NCBI GenBank assembly: GCA_045597845.1
Contig: JAZLKZ010000119.1
Span: 23,441-87,440 of the forward strand
Source: Colimorpha sp045597845
GTDB taxonomy: Bacteria > Bacteroidota > Bacteroidia > Bacteroidales > P3
DNA: 64,000 bases
Direction of reading: 5' to 3'
This document shows positions 37,586 to 47,026 of the stretch, piece by piece. The notes beneath the pieces were generated by a model, which saw only the letters and a list, made by a program, of their open reading frames with translations, made no database searches and was not told where the DNA came from. The translations under genes and the position numbers were made by a program. Position 1 is the stretch's first letter, and each line of letters starts with the position of its first letter.

Positions 37586-38707
37586 TTGAAAACAAAAAGA
37601 CTACTTTCCGTTGCAATGTTGTGTTCATTGCTATTTGCTGCCAATCAGACCTTCGCACAGTCTTCTGCGGCTGATTTCCTCAATGTTTTGCGTCTGGAAG
37701 CCCGAGCCGACTTTGAGTTCGACCACCTCCACACTCAGACCTTCAATCCCGTCACTTCGAACTTTGACGCTCAGGATGAGAACCTCTATGGCTTTTTGGG
37801 CAAATATTTCAACATCCACATGGGTGGCGATTTAGGCGGTGGCTTCACCTACTATTACCGCCAGAGAATTGTCGCCAATGGCGGCAATGTGCGCTTTTTT
37901 GACAATACTGATTTTCTCTACCTCAACTATGCAGCCAACAAGAACTGGTCGTTCCGTTTGGGAAAGGACGCTTTGACTGTAGGAGGCTACGAGTATGATG
38001 CGGCTCCTATCGATGTGTTGTTCAACGGCTATTATTGGGATTGGTACTATTGTTTCCAGTTGGCGGCATCGGCAGCTTACCATTTCAACAACGGCAAACA
38101 TCTGCTTAAATTCCAGGTGGCCACTTCACCTTATGCCCATACGGGTTCTGCCTATGGGGAGAAGAATCTCTTTGCATACGACCTCTTTTGGTCAGGGGAA
38201 ATGGGACATTTCCACACCCTTTATTCCATTGGCATGTTTGAGCGTCAGCAGGGGGTTTTTATGAGCAACATTGCATTGGGCAACAAATTGGTCTACGACA
38301 AATGGGACTTGTACGTGGATTTGATGAGTCGTTGCACTTCCACTTCTCAACTTACATCCAACTGGTCGGTAGTGTCTCGTTTGGGCATTCATTCCGGCAA
38401 AAACCTGACGGTGTTTTTGAAGGGTGGCTACGAGCAGAACAAGAACAAGGATGAGTGGGATGCCTATATGCGTGGCGAACTGCCATGGGATTGTCTCTCC
38501 ATGCCTGGCCAGACTACTGGCTTCTATGGGGCTGGCGTTGAGTATCGTCCCTCTATCTGCAAGGATGTACGGTTCCATGCCTTTGTCGCCAACTTCGAGA
38601 CTGGAAACGCCACCACGACCGACCACGCCTACACTGATGTTGACTTGCGTGTCAATGTTGGTCTTGCTTGGAATATCAATGTATTGAAAATGCTGAAGAG
38701 GCATTGA
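37586..38707 (+). CDS. Porin-like outer-membrane protein
   Basis: 373 residues with a signal peptide (LLSVAMLCSLLFAANQTFAQ) read from a TTG start. There is no in-frame ATG ahead of the hydrophobic core. The mature part alternates aromatic beta strands: RLEARADFEFDHLHTQTF, GGFTYYYRQRIV, WSFRLGKDALTVGGYEYDAAPIDV, VSRLGIHSGKNLTVFLKGGYEQ. This resembles the phosphate-selective/OprO-type porins of Bacteroidota. It lies 20 bases upstream of an inner-membrane transporter-like gene, suggesting a paired uptake or export route. Confidence 0.75.
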   Translation: MKTKRLLSVAMLCSLLFAANQTFAQSSAADFLNVLRLEARADFEFDHLHTQTFNPVTSNFDAQDENLYGFLGKYFNIHMGGDLGGGFTYYYRQRIVANGGNVRFFDNTDFLYLNYAANKNWSFRLGKDALTVGGYEYDAAPIDVLFNGYYWDWYYCFQLAASAAYHFNNGKHLLKFQVATSPYAHTGSAYGEKNLFAYDLFWSGEMGHFHTLYSIGMFERQQGVFMSNIALGNKLVYDKWDLYVDLMSRCTSTSQLTSNWSVVSRLGIHSGKNLTVFLKGGYEQNKNKDEWDAYMRGELPWDCLSMPGQTTGFYGAGVEYRPSICKDVRFHAFVANFETGNATTTDHAYTDVDLRVNVGLAWNINVLKMLKRH

Positions 38708-38727
38708 TATAGACAATAAATAGTATT

Positions 38728-39957
38728 ATGAAACCCAGACCGATTTTTACCCTTTCGTATTCGAAGATATCGGAAAAACTCTTCTCTCGTGTTGAACGTC
38801 TGTTCCACTTGAAGGATCCTATCAAGTTCACCCACAAGCGCTCTTTTGAGGCTATCATCTTCCTGATTTGTTTCTTGGGGTTCTTTGGCTTGTTGGCGTA
38901 CAAGATGACCTTGCCCAACATGCTGAACACATTTATGAAAACAGCTTATCAACTGTTGCTTGAAACTGTGTTCTACATCATGGCTATCTGTGTGTTGATG
39001 GGTGCTATCAGCAAGTTGCTTACCGAGTTTGGCGTGGTCAGATTGATGGAGAACATCTTGCGCGTATTCATGAAACCGCTCTACAACCTTCCTGGAGTGG
39101 CGGCTTTAGGTGCAGTGATGACTTTCCTTAGTGACAATCCCGCCATCATCTCTTTGGCTCAGGACAAGAACTTCTCACGTTATTTCAAGAAATATCAGCT
39201 GGTTTCGCTTACCAACTTTGGTACTGCTTTTGGCATGGGCCTTGTGGTGATTGCTTTCATGACGGGTCTCGGTTTTGGCAAGGGCGCTTTGGTCGGATTG
39301 GTGGGTGCCTGCATTGGTAGTGTGGTCTCTACACGTCTCATGCAACGTTTCACCCTCAAGCCGTTTCCCGAATTGGATGTTCCTGTAAGCGAGGTCTCAG
39401 GTGACGAACAGCAGATTTCTTTCAAGAGCGAAGGCGGCGTGTTTATGCGTTTCCTCAACTCGTTGCTCGATGGTGGCAAGGATGGGGTGGGTATCGGTTT
39501 CGCCATCATCCCTGGTGTACTTTGCATCTCCACTATCGTGATGATGCTCACCTTTGGACCTTCGGGCGAGAATGGACAGTATATGGGTGTCGCCTATGAG
39601 GGCGTGCCTGTCATCACATGGCTCGCCGAAAAGGTGCAGTTCATCTTCGACTGGCTCTTCGGATTCAAGAATGGCGCTTTGATTTCCTTTCCCATCACCG
39701 CTTTGGGTGCTGTAGGTGCCGCCATCGGATTGGTGCCGCGCTTTATAGCAGAAGGTATTATCGACAACAACGCTATCGCTGTCTTCACAGCTATGGGTAT
39801 GTGCTGGAGCGGTTTCTTGAGTACCCATACTGCCATGCTCGACTCGTTGGGCTACCGCAAGCTCATTGGCAAGGCTATCGGAGCACACACAATTGGCGGT
39901 CTTATTGCTGGTATTTCAGCTCATTGGCTGTTTGTGCTGTTGACGCTGGTGTTTTAG
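38728..39957 (+). CDS. Nucleoside-recognition (Gate-domain)-type membrane protein
   Basis: 409 residues with about nine hydrophobic segments. LPGVAALGAVMTFLSDNPAIISLAQDKNFSRYFKKYQLVSLTNFGTAFGMGLVVIAFMTG and the late MCWSGFLSTHTAMLDSLGYRKLIGKAIGAHTIGG resemble the CD0519/CD1768-type family with nucleoside-recognition gates. The transported compound is unknown. It probably forms an operon with the porin-like gene just upstream. Confidence 0.72.
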   Translation: MKPRPIFTLSYSKISEKLFSRVERLFHLKDPIKFTHKRSFEAIIFLICFLGFFGLLAYKMTLPNMLNTFMKTAYQLLLETVFYIMAICVLMGAISKLLTEFGVVRLMENILRVFMKPLYNLPGVAALGAVMTFLSDNPAIISLAQDKNFSRYFKKYQLVSLTNFGTAFGMGLVVIAFMTGLGFGKGALVGLVGACIGSVVSTRLMQRFTLKPFPELDVPVSEVSGDEQQISFKSEGGVFMRFLNSLLDGGKDGVGIGFAIIPGVLCISTIVMMLTFGPSGENGQYMGVAYEGVPVITWLAEKVQFIFDWLFGFKNGALISFPITALGAVGAAIGLVPRFIAEGIIDNNAIAVFTAMGMCWSGFLSTHTAMLDSLGYRKLIGKAIGAHTIGGLIAGISAHWLFVLLTLVF

Positions 39958-40028
39958 TCCGAGACAGGAATAAAATGGTCTAAACCGAAGCAGCTAAACT
40001 AAAAACCTGAAACTTAAAACTATAAAAT

Positions 40029-40535
40029 ATGACTCCATTAGTTAGTATCATCATGGGCAGCACTTCCGACTTGCCCGTAATGGAGAAGGCTTGTCAGTTC
40101 TTCGAAGAGATGGAGATTCCTTTCGAGGTCAACGCCCTCTCTGCCCATCGCACACCTGCAGAGGTGTCGGATTTTGCTCGCAACGCTCAGTCGCGTGGCA
40201 TCAAGGTCATCATCGCTGGTGCCGGCATGGCTGCCGCATTGCCTGGAGTGATTGCCGCCGAAACTCCGCTTCCAGTCATTGGCGTTCCCATCAAGGGCAG
40301 TGTGCTCGAAGGTCTCGACGCAACTTTTGCCATCATGCAGATGCCTCCGGGAATCCCCGTGGCTACGGTTGCCATCAACGGCGCGCAGAATGCCGCCATC
40401 CTTGCCATGCAGATGATGGCATTGGGTGACGATGTTTTGATGCAGAAACTTGTGGCTTACAAGCAGGGCCTGAAAAAAAAGATCGTGAAGGCCAACGAAG
40501 AACTTGCGCAGCTGAGCTACAAGTTCAAGGTTTAG
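40029..40535 (+). CDS. purE: N5-carboxyaminoimidazole ribonucleotide mutase
   Basis: 168 residues of class I PurE: VSIIMGSTSDLPVMEKACQFFEEMEIPFEVNALSAHRTPAEVSDFAR, then IIAGAGMAAALPGVIAAETPLPVIGVPI and SVLEGLDATFAIMQMPPGIPVATVAING. It carries out the carboxyl shift from N5-CAIR to CAIR in purine synthesis. A spacer-type repeat of ACTTAAAAC lies on both sides. Confidence 0.97.
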   Translation: MTPLVSIIMGSTSDLPVMEKACQFFEEMEIPFEVNALSAHRTPAEVSDFARNAQSRGIKVIIAGAGMAAALPGVIAAETPLPVIGVPIKGSVLEGLDATFAIMQMPPGIPVATVAINGAQNAAILAMQMMALGDDVLMQKLVAYKQGLKKKIVKANEELAQLSYKFKV

Positions 40536-40584
40536 TGACTGGTGAGTTGGCTCAAAACTTAAATACCTAAAACTTAAAACACTT

Positions 40585-41613
40585 ATGATTACCATTGGCA
40601 TTACGGGTACGCTTGGCGCAGGAAAAGGTACCATTGTGGATTATCTTGTCCAAAACAAGGGCTTTGTACATTACTCGGTGCGTAGCTTTATTACGGAAGA
40701 AATCAAGCGTCGCAACATGCCCGTCAACCGCGACAGCATGACCCTTGTAGGCAACGATTTGCGCGCCCAGCACACACCTTCCTATATTGTAGAGCAGCTT
40801 TATGCGCAGGCCCAGGCTTCGGGCTGCAACTGCATTATCGAGAGTGTGCGTACTCCTGGCGAGATTGCCGCCTTGCGTGGCAAACCCAATTTTTTCCTCT
40901 TTGCCGTGGATGCCGACCCCAAGATACGCTACGAACGTGCCGTGCTGCGTGGTTCGGAAACCGATCATGTCTCTTACGAGACATTCATCGCTAACGAACA
41001 GCGCGAGATGACTTCCGAAGATTCCAACAAGCAGAATCTGAAGGTTTGCATAGAGCAGGCTGATTTCCGCTTCGACAACGGTGGCAGCATCGAGGATCTC
41101 CACAATCAAGTGGAGCAGGTTCTCCAGCAAATCACCTACCGTCGCCCTTCGTGGGATGAGTATTTTATGGAACTTGCCAATGCTGCTTCACGTCGTGCCA
41201 CCTGCGACCGAGGTCGTAGCGGTTGCGTTATCGTCAAGGATCGCCAACTCTTGGTTACGGGTTATGTGGGTTCACCCGCAGGTCTGCCTCATTGCGACGA
41301 GGTGGGACATCTGTTCCGCAAAACCATCGAAGAGGATGGCTCCATCAGCAACCATTGTGTGCGTACTGTCCATGCCGAGCAGAACGCTATTTGCCAGGCT
41401 GCTCGCAGAGGTATCGCCCTCGAAGGTGCTACGCTCTATTGTCGCATGACTCCTTGCCGCACCTGTGCCATGCTCATCATCAACTGTGGCATCAAGCGTG
41501 TGGTATGTGAACGCAAATACCACAGTGGCGCCGAGAGTGAAGAACTCTTCCGCCAGGCTGGTGTGCATATTGAGTTTTTCCACGATGAAATCCAGCACTA
41601 CGAGAATCAGTGA
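40585..41613 (+). CDS. Nucleotide-kinase-like / dCMP deaminase fusion protein
   Basis: 342 residues in two domains. Residues 1-180 are a P-loop kinase of the dephospho-CoA/dNMP kinase type (ITIGITGTLGAGKGTIVDYLV, then CIIESVRTPGEIAALR and an LID-like region). Residues ~188-335 are a cytidine/deoxycytidylate deaminase with zinc motifs TVHAEQNAICQAAR (H-A-E) and MTPCRTCAMLIINCGIKRVV (P-C-x-x-C). The deaminase half should convert dCMP to dUMP; the kinase substrate is not evident. It follows purE by 49 bases and ends at a strong terminator. Confidence 0.87.
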   Translation: MITIGITGTLGAGKGTIVDYLVQNKGFVHYSVRSFITEEIKRRNMPVNRDSMTLVGNDLRAQHTPSYIVEQLYAQAQASGCNCIIESVRTPGEIAALRGKPNFFLFAVDADPKIRYERAVLRGSETDHVSYETFIANEQREMTSEDSNKQNLKVCIEQADFRFDNGGSIEDLHNQVEQVLQQITYRRPSWDEYFMELANAASRRATCDRGRSGCVIVKDRQLLVTGYVGSPAGLPHCDEVGHLFRKTIEEDGSISNHCVRTVHAEQNAICQAARRGIALEGATLYCRMTPCRTCAMLIINCGIKRVVCERKYHSGAESEELFRQAGVHIEFFHDEIQHYENQ

Positions 41614-41660
41614 TTGGTAAAGTAGGAACGATAGAGACTACTATTATAGAGAAAAAATAA

Positions 41661-41692
41661 AAAGAGGATGTCCAATTGGACATCCTCTTTTT
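41661..41692. terminator. Bidirectional terminator
   Basis: A near-perfect 15-bp palindrome (41661-41675 with 41676-41690, centre AATT), followed by T on the plus strand and preceded by A. It separates the deaminase gene from the convergent ferredoxin gene. Confidence 0.88.
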
Positions 41693-41710
41693 GATAAATC
41701 TAATCAGCGA

Positions 41711-41878
41711 TTAAGCTTCAACGATTGCGCCAGTGGGGCAAACGTCTGCGCAAGTACCGCAGCTAGCGCATTTGTCAGCATCGATTTTGTAGATGTCGCC
41801 TTCGGAGATAGCTCCAACGGGGCATTCGTCGATACAGGTACCGCAAGCAGCGCATACGTCAGTGATTTTGTAAGCCAT
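41711..41878 (-). CDS. Small 2[4Fe-4S] ferredoxin
   Basis: A 55-residue protein, MAYKITDVCAACGTCIDECPVGAI..., ending KCASCGTCADVCPTGAIVEA. Two CxxCxxCxxxCP motifs hold two [4Fe-4S] clusters, as in clostridial-type ferredoxins, for low-potential electron transfer. It is monocistronic between a terminator and gpsA. Confidence 0.95.
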   Translation of the reverse strand: MAYKITDVCAACGTCIDECPVGAISEGDIYKIDADKCASCGTCADVCPTGAIVEA

Positions 41879-42003
41879 TGTATTTAGTTTTTAAGGTTAA
41901 TAACGTTTGCAAAGATACGAAAAAAAATTGACAATTGGCAATTGATAATTTGAGATGATGGTACAAACGCTTGAAAAATAACGATTAATACCTAAAATTT
42001 TTG

Positions 42004-42993
42004 TCATTGAAGGCTGTCAATCACACGTTTCATCACTTTACTTGGGATGCCGTGTTCGTGGAGAATTTGATATACGGCCTGCTCGATGGGCATGTGTACA
42101 TGGGCGGTTTTTCGCATTTGCTCGATGCACTTGACGGCATAGTAGCCTTCAGCAACCATTTTCATCTCCAACTGGGCGGCTGCTACACTGCGGCCGTAGC
42201 CAATAAGGTAACCGAAAGTGCGGTTGCGGCTGAATTGCGAATAGGCGGTCACCAGCAAGTCTCCGAGGTAGGCAAGGTCGGTGATGCTTCGGTCGCAGCC
42301 TGGCACCATCGTGCAAACAAACGACTCCATCTCTTTCAGTGCATTGGCGGTGAGCACGGCAACCATATTGTCGCCATAGCCAAGGCCGTAGAAAATCCCT
42401 GAGGCCACTGCATAGATGTTCTTCATTGCAGTGGCATATTGAATGCCCTGTATGTCGCTCGAAGCGGTGGTGCGGATATATTTGCATTCCAACTCTCCAC
42501 GCACTGTTTCAACCAACTGGCTGTTGGGCGAAGCTACGGTGAGAAATGTCATCTTGCGGCGTCCCACCTCTTCGGCGTGCGACGGTCCGCTGACCACGCA
42601 AAGATTGTTGTAGTCGATGTTGTAAGCGTTGTGCAGGTATTCGGTAACAATCTCGTTGGTTTCGGGAATGATGCCCTTGACAGCGGAGTAGAATCGCTTG
42701 GTGCGGAGCATTTCGGGGTCGCACTGCGAAAGGGCTTTGTGGATGAATACTGATGGAACGACAACAAATATTTCATCGGATTGCGCAACAATCTCGTTGA
42801 TGTCGGCGCTGATGTGTAGTCTGTTGGGGTCGAGTTCGGTTTCGCTGAGATAAACGGGGTTACAGTGTTCGTTGCGGATGCCTTCGATGATTTCCGGTTC
42901 GCGCACCCACCAGTTGATTTCTCTTTTCTTGTCTTCGAGCAAAACACTTACGATGGCCGTCGCCCAAGTGCCGCTTCCAAGTAGTCCTATCAT
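42004..42993 (-). CDS. gpsA: Glycerol-3-phosphate dehydrogenase [NAD(P)+]
   Basis: 329 residues. The Rossmann motif is GLLGSGTWATAIVSVL. Next come EIFVVVPSVFIHKAL, AVKGIIPETNEIVTEYL, SGPSHAEEV, the catalytic Lys region TAMKNIYAVASGIFYGLGYGDN and the C-terminal LGDLLVTAYSQFSRNRTFGYLIGYG. It reduces dihydroxyacetone phosphate for phospholipid synthesis. A TATATTTG-type -7 box lies about 80 bases upstream. Confidence 0.96.
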   Translation of the reverse strand: MIGLLGSGTWATAIVSVLLEDKKREINWWVREPEIIEGIRNEHCNPVYLSETELDPNRLHISADINEIVAQSDEIFVVVPSVFIHKALSQCDPEMLRTKRFYSAVKGIIPETNEIVTEYLHNAYNIDYNNLCVVSGPSHAEEVGRRKMTFLTVASPNSQLVETVRGELECKYIRTTASSDIQGIQYATAMKNIYAVASGIFYGLGYGDNMVAVLTANALKEMESFVCTMVPGCDRSITDLAYLGDLLVTAYSQFSRNRTFGYLIGYGRSVAAAQLEMKMVAEGYYAVKCIEQMRKTAHVHMPIEQAVYQILHEHGIPSKVMKRVIDSLQ

Positions 42994-43227
42994 TGAAGTT
43001 CTAAGTTTTGAGTTTTAAGCTTTAAGTAGCAGTGATGAGTCTTTGTAGAGCATAAATTCTTACAAAATGCAAATATACATTTTTTTATTCAAAAAACGGG
43101 GGTGTTAAAATTTCTTTACAAACAATTGTTGTTAAGATTTTGTGATAGGAAATAATAGATAGGACGATATGTGCGAAAATCTCTTGCAGCAAAAGCGACG
43201 TTTTGTGACTGTTTGTATTTTTTTTCG

Positions 43228-43235
43228 TATCTTTG
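43228..43235 (+). promoter_or_regulatory. -7 box immediately before a start codon
   Basis: TATCTTTG ends only 5 bases before the ATG at 43241, so transcription would begin at or near the start codon and give a leaderless or nearly leaderless message. Confidence 0.55.
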
Positions 43236-43240
43236 CGGTT

Positions 43241-44875
<1,635 letters not shown>

Positions 44876-44906
44876 AATAAAAGGAATTATAATAAATACA
44901 ACTATC

Positions 44907-46361
44907 ATGCAAAACGTTTTTGAAAATTTGAAACCCGCCAACGTGTGGCGCTATTTTGGTGAAATCATGCAGATTCCGCGTCCTTCCAAGCATGAAGAGA
45001 AGGTCTCTGCCTATCTGCAAAAATTCGGCAAGGATCTCGGTCTCGAGACTTTGAGTGATAGCTTGGGCAACGTGCTTATCCGCAAACCAGCCAGCAAGGG
45101 ATATGAAAAATCCGCTGGCGTCTGCCTTCAGGCTCACATGGATATGGTTTGTGAGAAGAACGGCGACAAAGTGTTTGACTTCCTGAAGGATGGCATTCAG
45201 CCGATTCTTGATGGCGAATGGCTTACCGCTGATGGCACTACGCTGGGAGCTGACGATGGTATCGGTGTTGCCGCTATTTTGGCTATTCTCGCCGACAACT
45301 CACTGGAGCATGGCCCTCTGGAGGCTTTGTTTACCGTTGATGAGGAAACGGGTTTGACGGGTGCCAACGGCTTGGCTGCCGACTGGCTCAAGAGCGAGAT
45401 TCTCCTCAATTTCGACGACGAGGATGAAGGCGAATACTGTATCGGCTGCGCTGGCGGTATCGACACCACCGTCGCTATCGACTACACCACGCGTCCCGTC
45501 CCCGCTGGCGAAAAATCCTACCGTGTGCGCGTTTCCGGACTCAAGGGCGGACATAGTGGCGACGACATCAATAAGGGGCTTGGTTGCGCCAACAAGATGC
45601 TCACCCGCATCCTCTGGAATGCCACCCAAAAATGCAAGATTGGCTTGGCTCGCATCGATGGCGGCAACCTCCGAAATGCCATCGCACGCGAAGCATGGGC
45701 GGATATCGTCGTGGCTGAAGACTACGATGCCACCTTCACGGCCATGGTCAAGGACTTCGCCGAAAAAATCAAGTTCGAGTTCCGCTCCACCGAACCCGGA
45801 CTGCAAATCGAGCTGCTTCCCATCGACCAGCCTGAATGTCTCATCGACCGTCAGACGCAGTACAACCTCCTCGATGCTCTCTACGCTTGCGCCCATGGTG
45901 TGTTGGCTATGAGCCGCGAGATACCCAATTTCGTTGAAACTTCTACGAACCTTGCTTCCGTCAAGATGGATGGCAAGCAGATTCATATCGCCACCAGTCA
46001 GCGCAGTTCCGTGGAGAGCGCCAAGTATGCTGCTGCACAGAAGATTGGGGCTACTTTCCGTATGATTGGAGCCCATGTAAGCCATGGCGACGGCTATCCA
46101 GGTTGGACTCCCAACCCCAAGAGCCGCGTGCTGAAGGTCGGCGTGGAAGTCTATAAAAAACTTTATGGCAAAGAACCCATCGTGCGCGCCATTCACGCAG
46201 GTTTGGAATGTGGCTTGATAGGGGAGAAGTATCCCAAGATGGACATGATTTCCTACGGTCCCACCTTGCGTGGCGTCCACAGCCCCGACGAGCGTATCGA
46301 AATCAAAACCGTTGAGATGTTCTGGAACCAGACGCTCGCTATCCTCAAGGCACTGAAATAG
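44907..46361 (+). CDS. pepD: Aminoacyl-histidine dipeptidase (PepD, M20 family)
   Basis: 484 residues starting MQNVFENLKPANVWRYFGEIMQIPRPSKHEEKV. Metal-site motifs are visible: CLQAHMDMVCEK, TTLGADDGIGVAAILAI, ALFTVDEETGLTGANGL, the dimerisation domain (RVSGLKGGHSGDDINKGLGCANKML) and late SHGDGYPGW and AIHAGLECG. It hydrolyses Xaa-His and other dipeptides in the cytoplasm. The ATG at 44907 follows the upstream gene's stop by 31 bases. Confidence 0.95.
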   Translation: MQNVFENLKPANVWRYFGEIMQIPRPSKHEEKVSAYLQKFGKDLGLETLSDSLGNVLIRKPASKGYEKSAGVCLQAHMDMVCEKNGDKVFDFLKDGIQPILDGEWLTADGTTLGADDGIGVAAILAILADNSLEHGPLEALFTVDEETGLTGANGLAADWLKSEILLNFDDEDEGEYCIGCAGGIDTTVAIDYTTRPVPAGEKSYRVRVSGLKGGHSGDDINKGLGCANKMLTRILWNATQKCKIGLARIDGGNLRNAIAREAWADIVVAEDYDATFTAMVKDFAEKIKFEFRSTEPGLQIELLPIDQPECLIDRQTQYNLLDALYACAHGVLAMSREIPNFVETSTNLASVKMDGKQIHIATSQRSSVESAKYAAAQKIGATFRMIGAHVSHGDGYPGWTPNPKSRVLKVGVEVYKKLYGKEPIVRAIHAGLECGLIGEKYPKMDMISYGPTLRGVHSPDERIEIKTVEMFWNQTLAILKALK

Positions 46362-46384
46362 GATTTATGGATGATAAAATAATT

Positions 46385-46415
46385 AGGGGCGCCGTTCGGC
46401 GCCCCTCTATTTTTG
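46385..46415 (+). terminator. Terminator after pepD
   Basis: AGGGGCGCC (46385-46393), a GTTC loop, GGCGCCCCT (46398-46406), then CTATTTTTG. Confidence 0.9.
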
Positions 46416-46481
46416 TCAAAAAGGTTAATGGTTGGTTACTTGCAATGGGAATGCACTTCTTTCTGGTGATAGGGCTTTGAC

Positions 46482-46916
46482 TCAGTCTTTGGTGAGGGTG
46501 AATGTAAACTGCTTTTGAAGGCGGTTTCGACATTTCAGTAGGACGTACCAATACAGCCCGACGCAGAGCAATGTACCGAGTGCGGACCAGAGCTCGCCAA
46601 CTGTAAAATAGAGAACGAGAAATGTGGTGAGTAGCAGCAACGAGGGCAGTACGTATGCCAAAAAGACCGCTTTCAGACCGAGTCCTTCATCAATGCTTAC
46701 CGTTACGTTGTCTCCCACGGCGTAGTCTTGCCATGCATCGGTCTCCACTTCCACCACTTTGTCTTTCTTCTCGGCGAAGGTGCAGCTGCTGTGGCTGTGG
46801 CAGGTTGCGCAGGCGCTGATGACTTCTATCTTTACAAATACGCTGCCACGGCGGCTTTTGCTTGCGGGCGCGGTTACTTGTTCTACTATTCCGGGATGTG
46901 ATGCAATATGGGACAC
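46482..46916 (-). CDS. RseC/MucC-family protein
   Basis: 144 residues. The N-terminal soluble part has clustered Cys (VISACATCHSHSSCTFAEKKDKVVEVE), followed by YAVGDNVTVSIDEGLGLKAVFLAYVLPSLLLLTTFLVLYFTVG and a second membrane helix. RseC proteins are linked to Rnf-dependent SoxR reduction or sigma-E control elsewhere. Here the usual rnf neighbours are absent, so the role is open. Confidence 0.85.
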   Translation of the reverse strand: MSHIASHPGIVEQVTAPASKSRRGSVFVKIEVISACATCHSHSSCTFAEKKDKVVEVETDAWQDYAVGDNVTVSIDEGLGLKAVFLAYVLPSLLLLTTFLVLYFTVGELWSALGTLLCVGLYWYVLLKCRNRLQKQFTFTLTKD

Positions 46917-47026
46917 GGTGAGAGAATTAAGAATTAAGAATTAAGAATTGACTTTGACATTAATTTGGAGATTAGAAGATTTCTATTGTCAGCCCGCAGT
47001 TCGCTAATCACTAATCTACGGGAGTA
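46917..47026. repeat. Spacer-type short repeats between rseC and bat genes
   Basis: Contains GAATTAAGAATTAAGAATTA-type tandem copies (46922-46950), a GGAGATTAGAAGATTT stretch and CGCTAATCACTAATCTACGG. The same motif families recur at 1201-1320, 49608-49640, 51520-51590, 54400-54420, 58945-58985 and 60280-60315. No gene or promoter is supported here. Confidence 0.6.

Noticed and set aside
40585..41613. Calling the fusion gene a dedicated anti-phage defence gene
   Set aside because: It sits beside purE among core genes and no defence partners are nearby. The evidence is insufficient.
45300..46280. 326-codon minus-strand ORF across pepD
   Set aside because: It lies fully inside the strongly supported pepD frame and shows no family motif.
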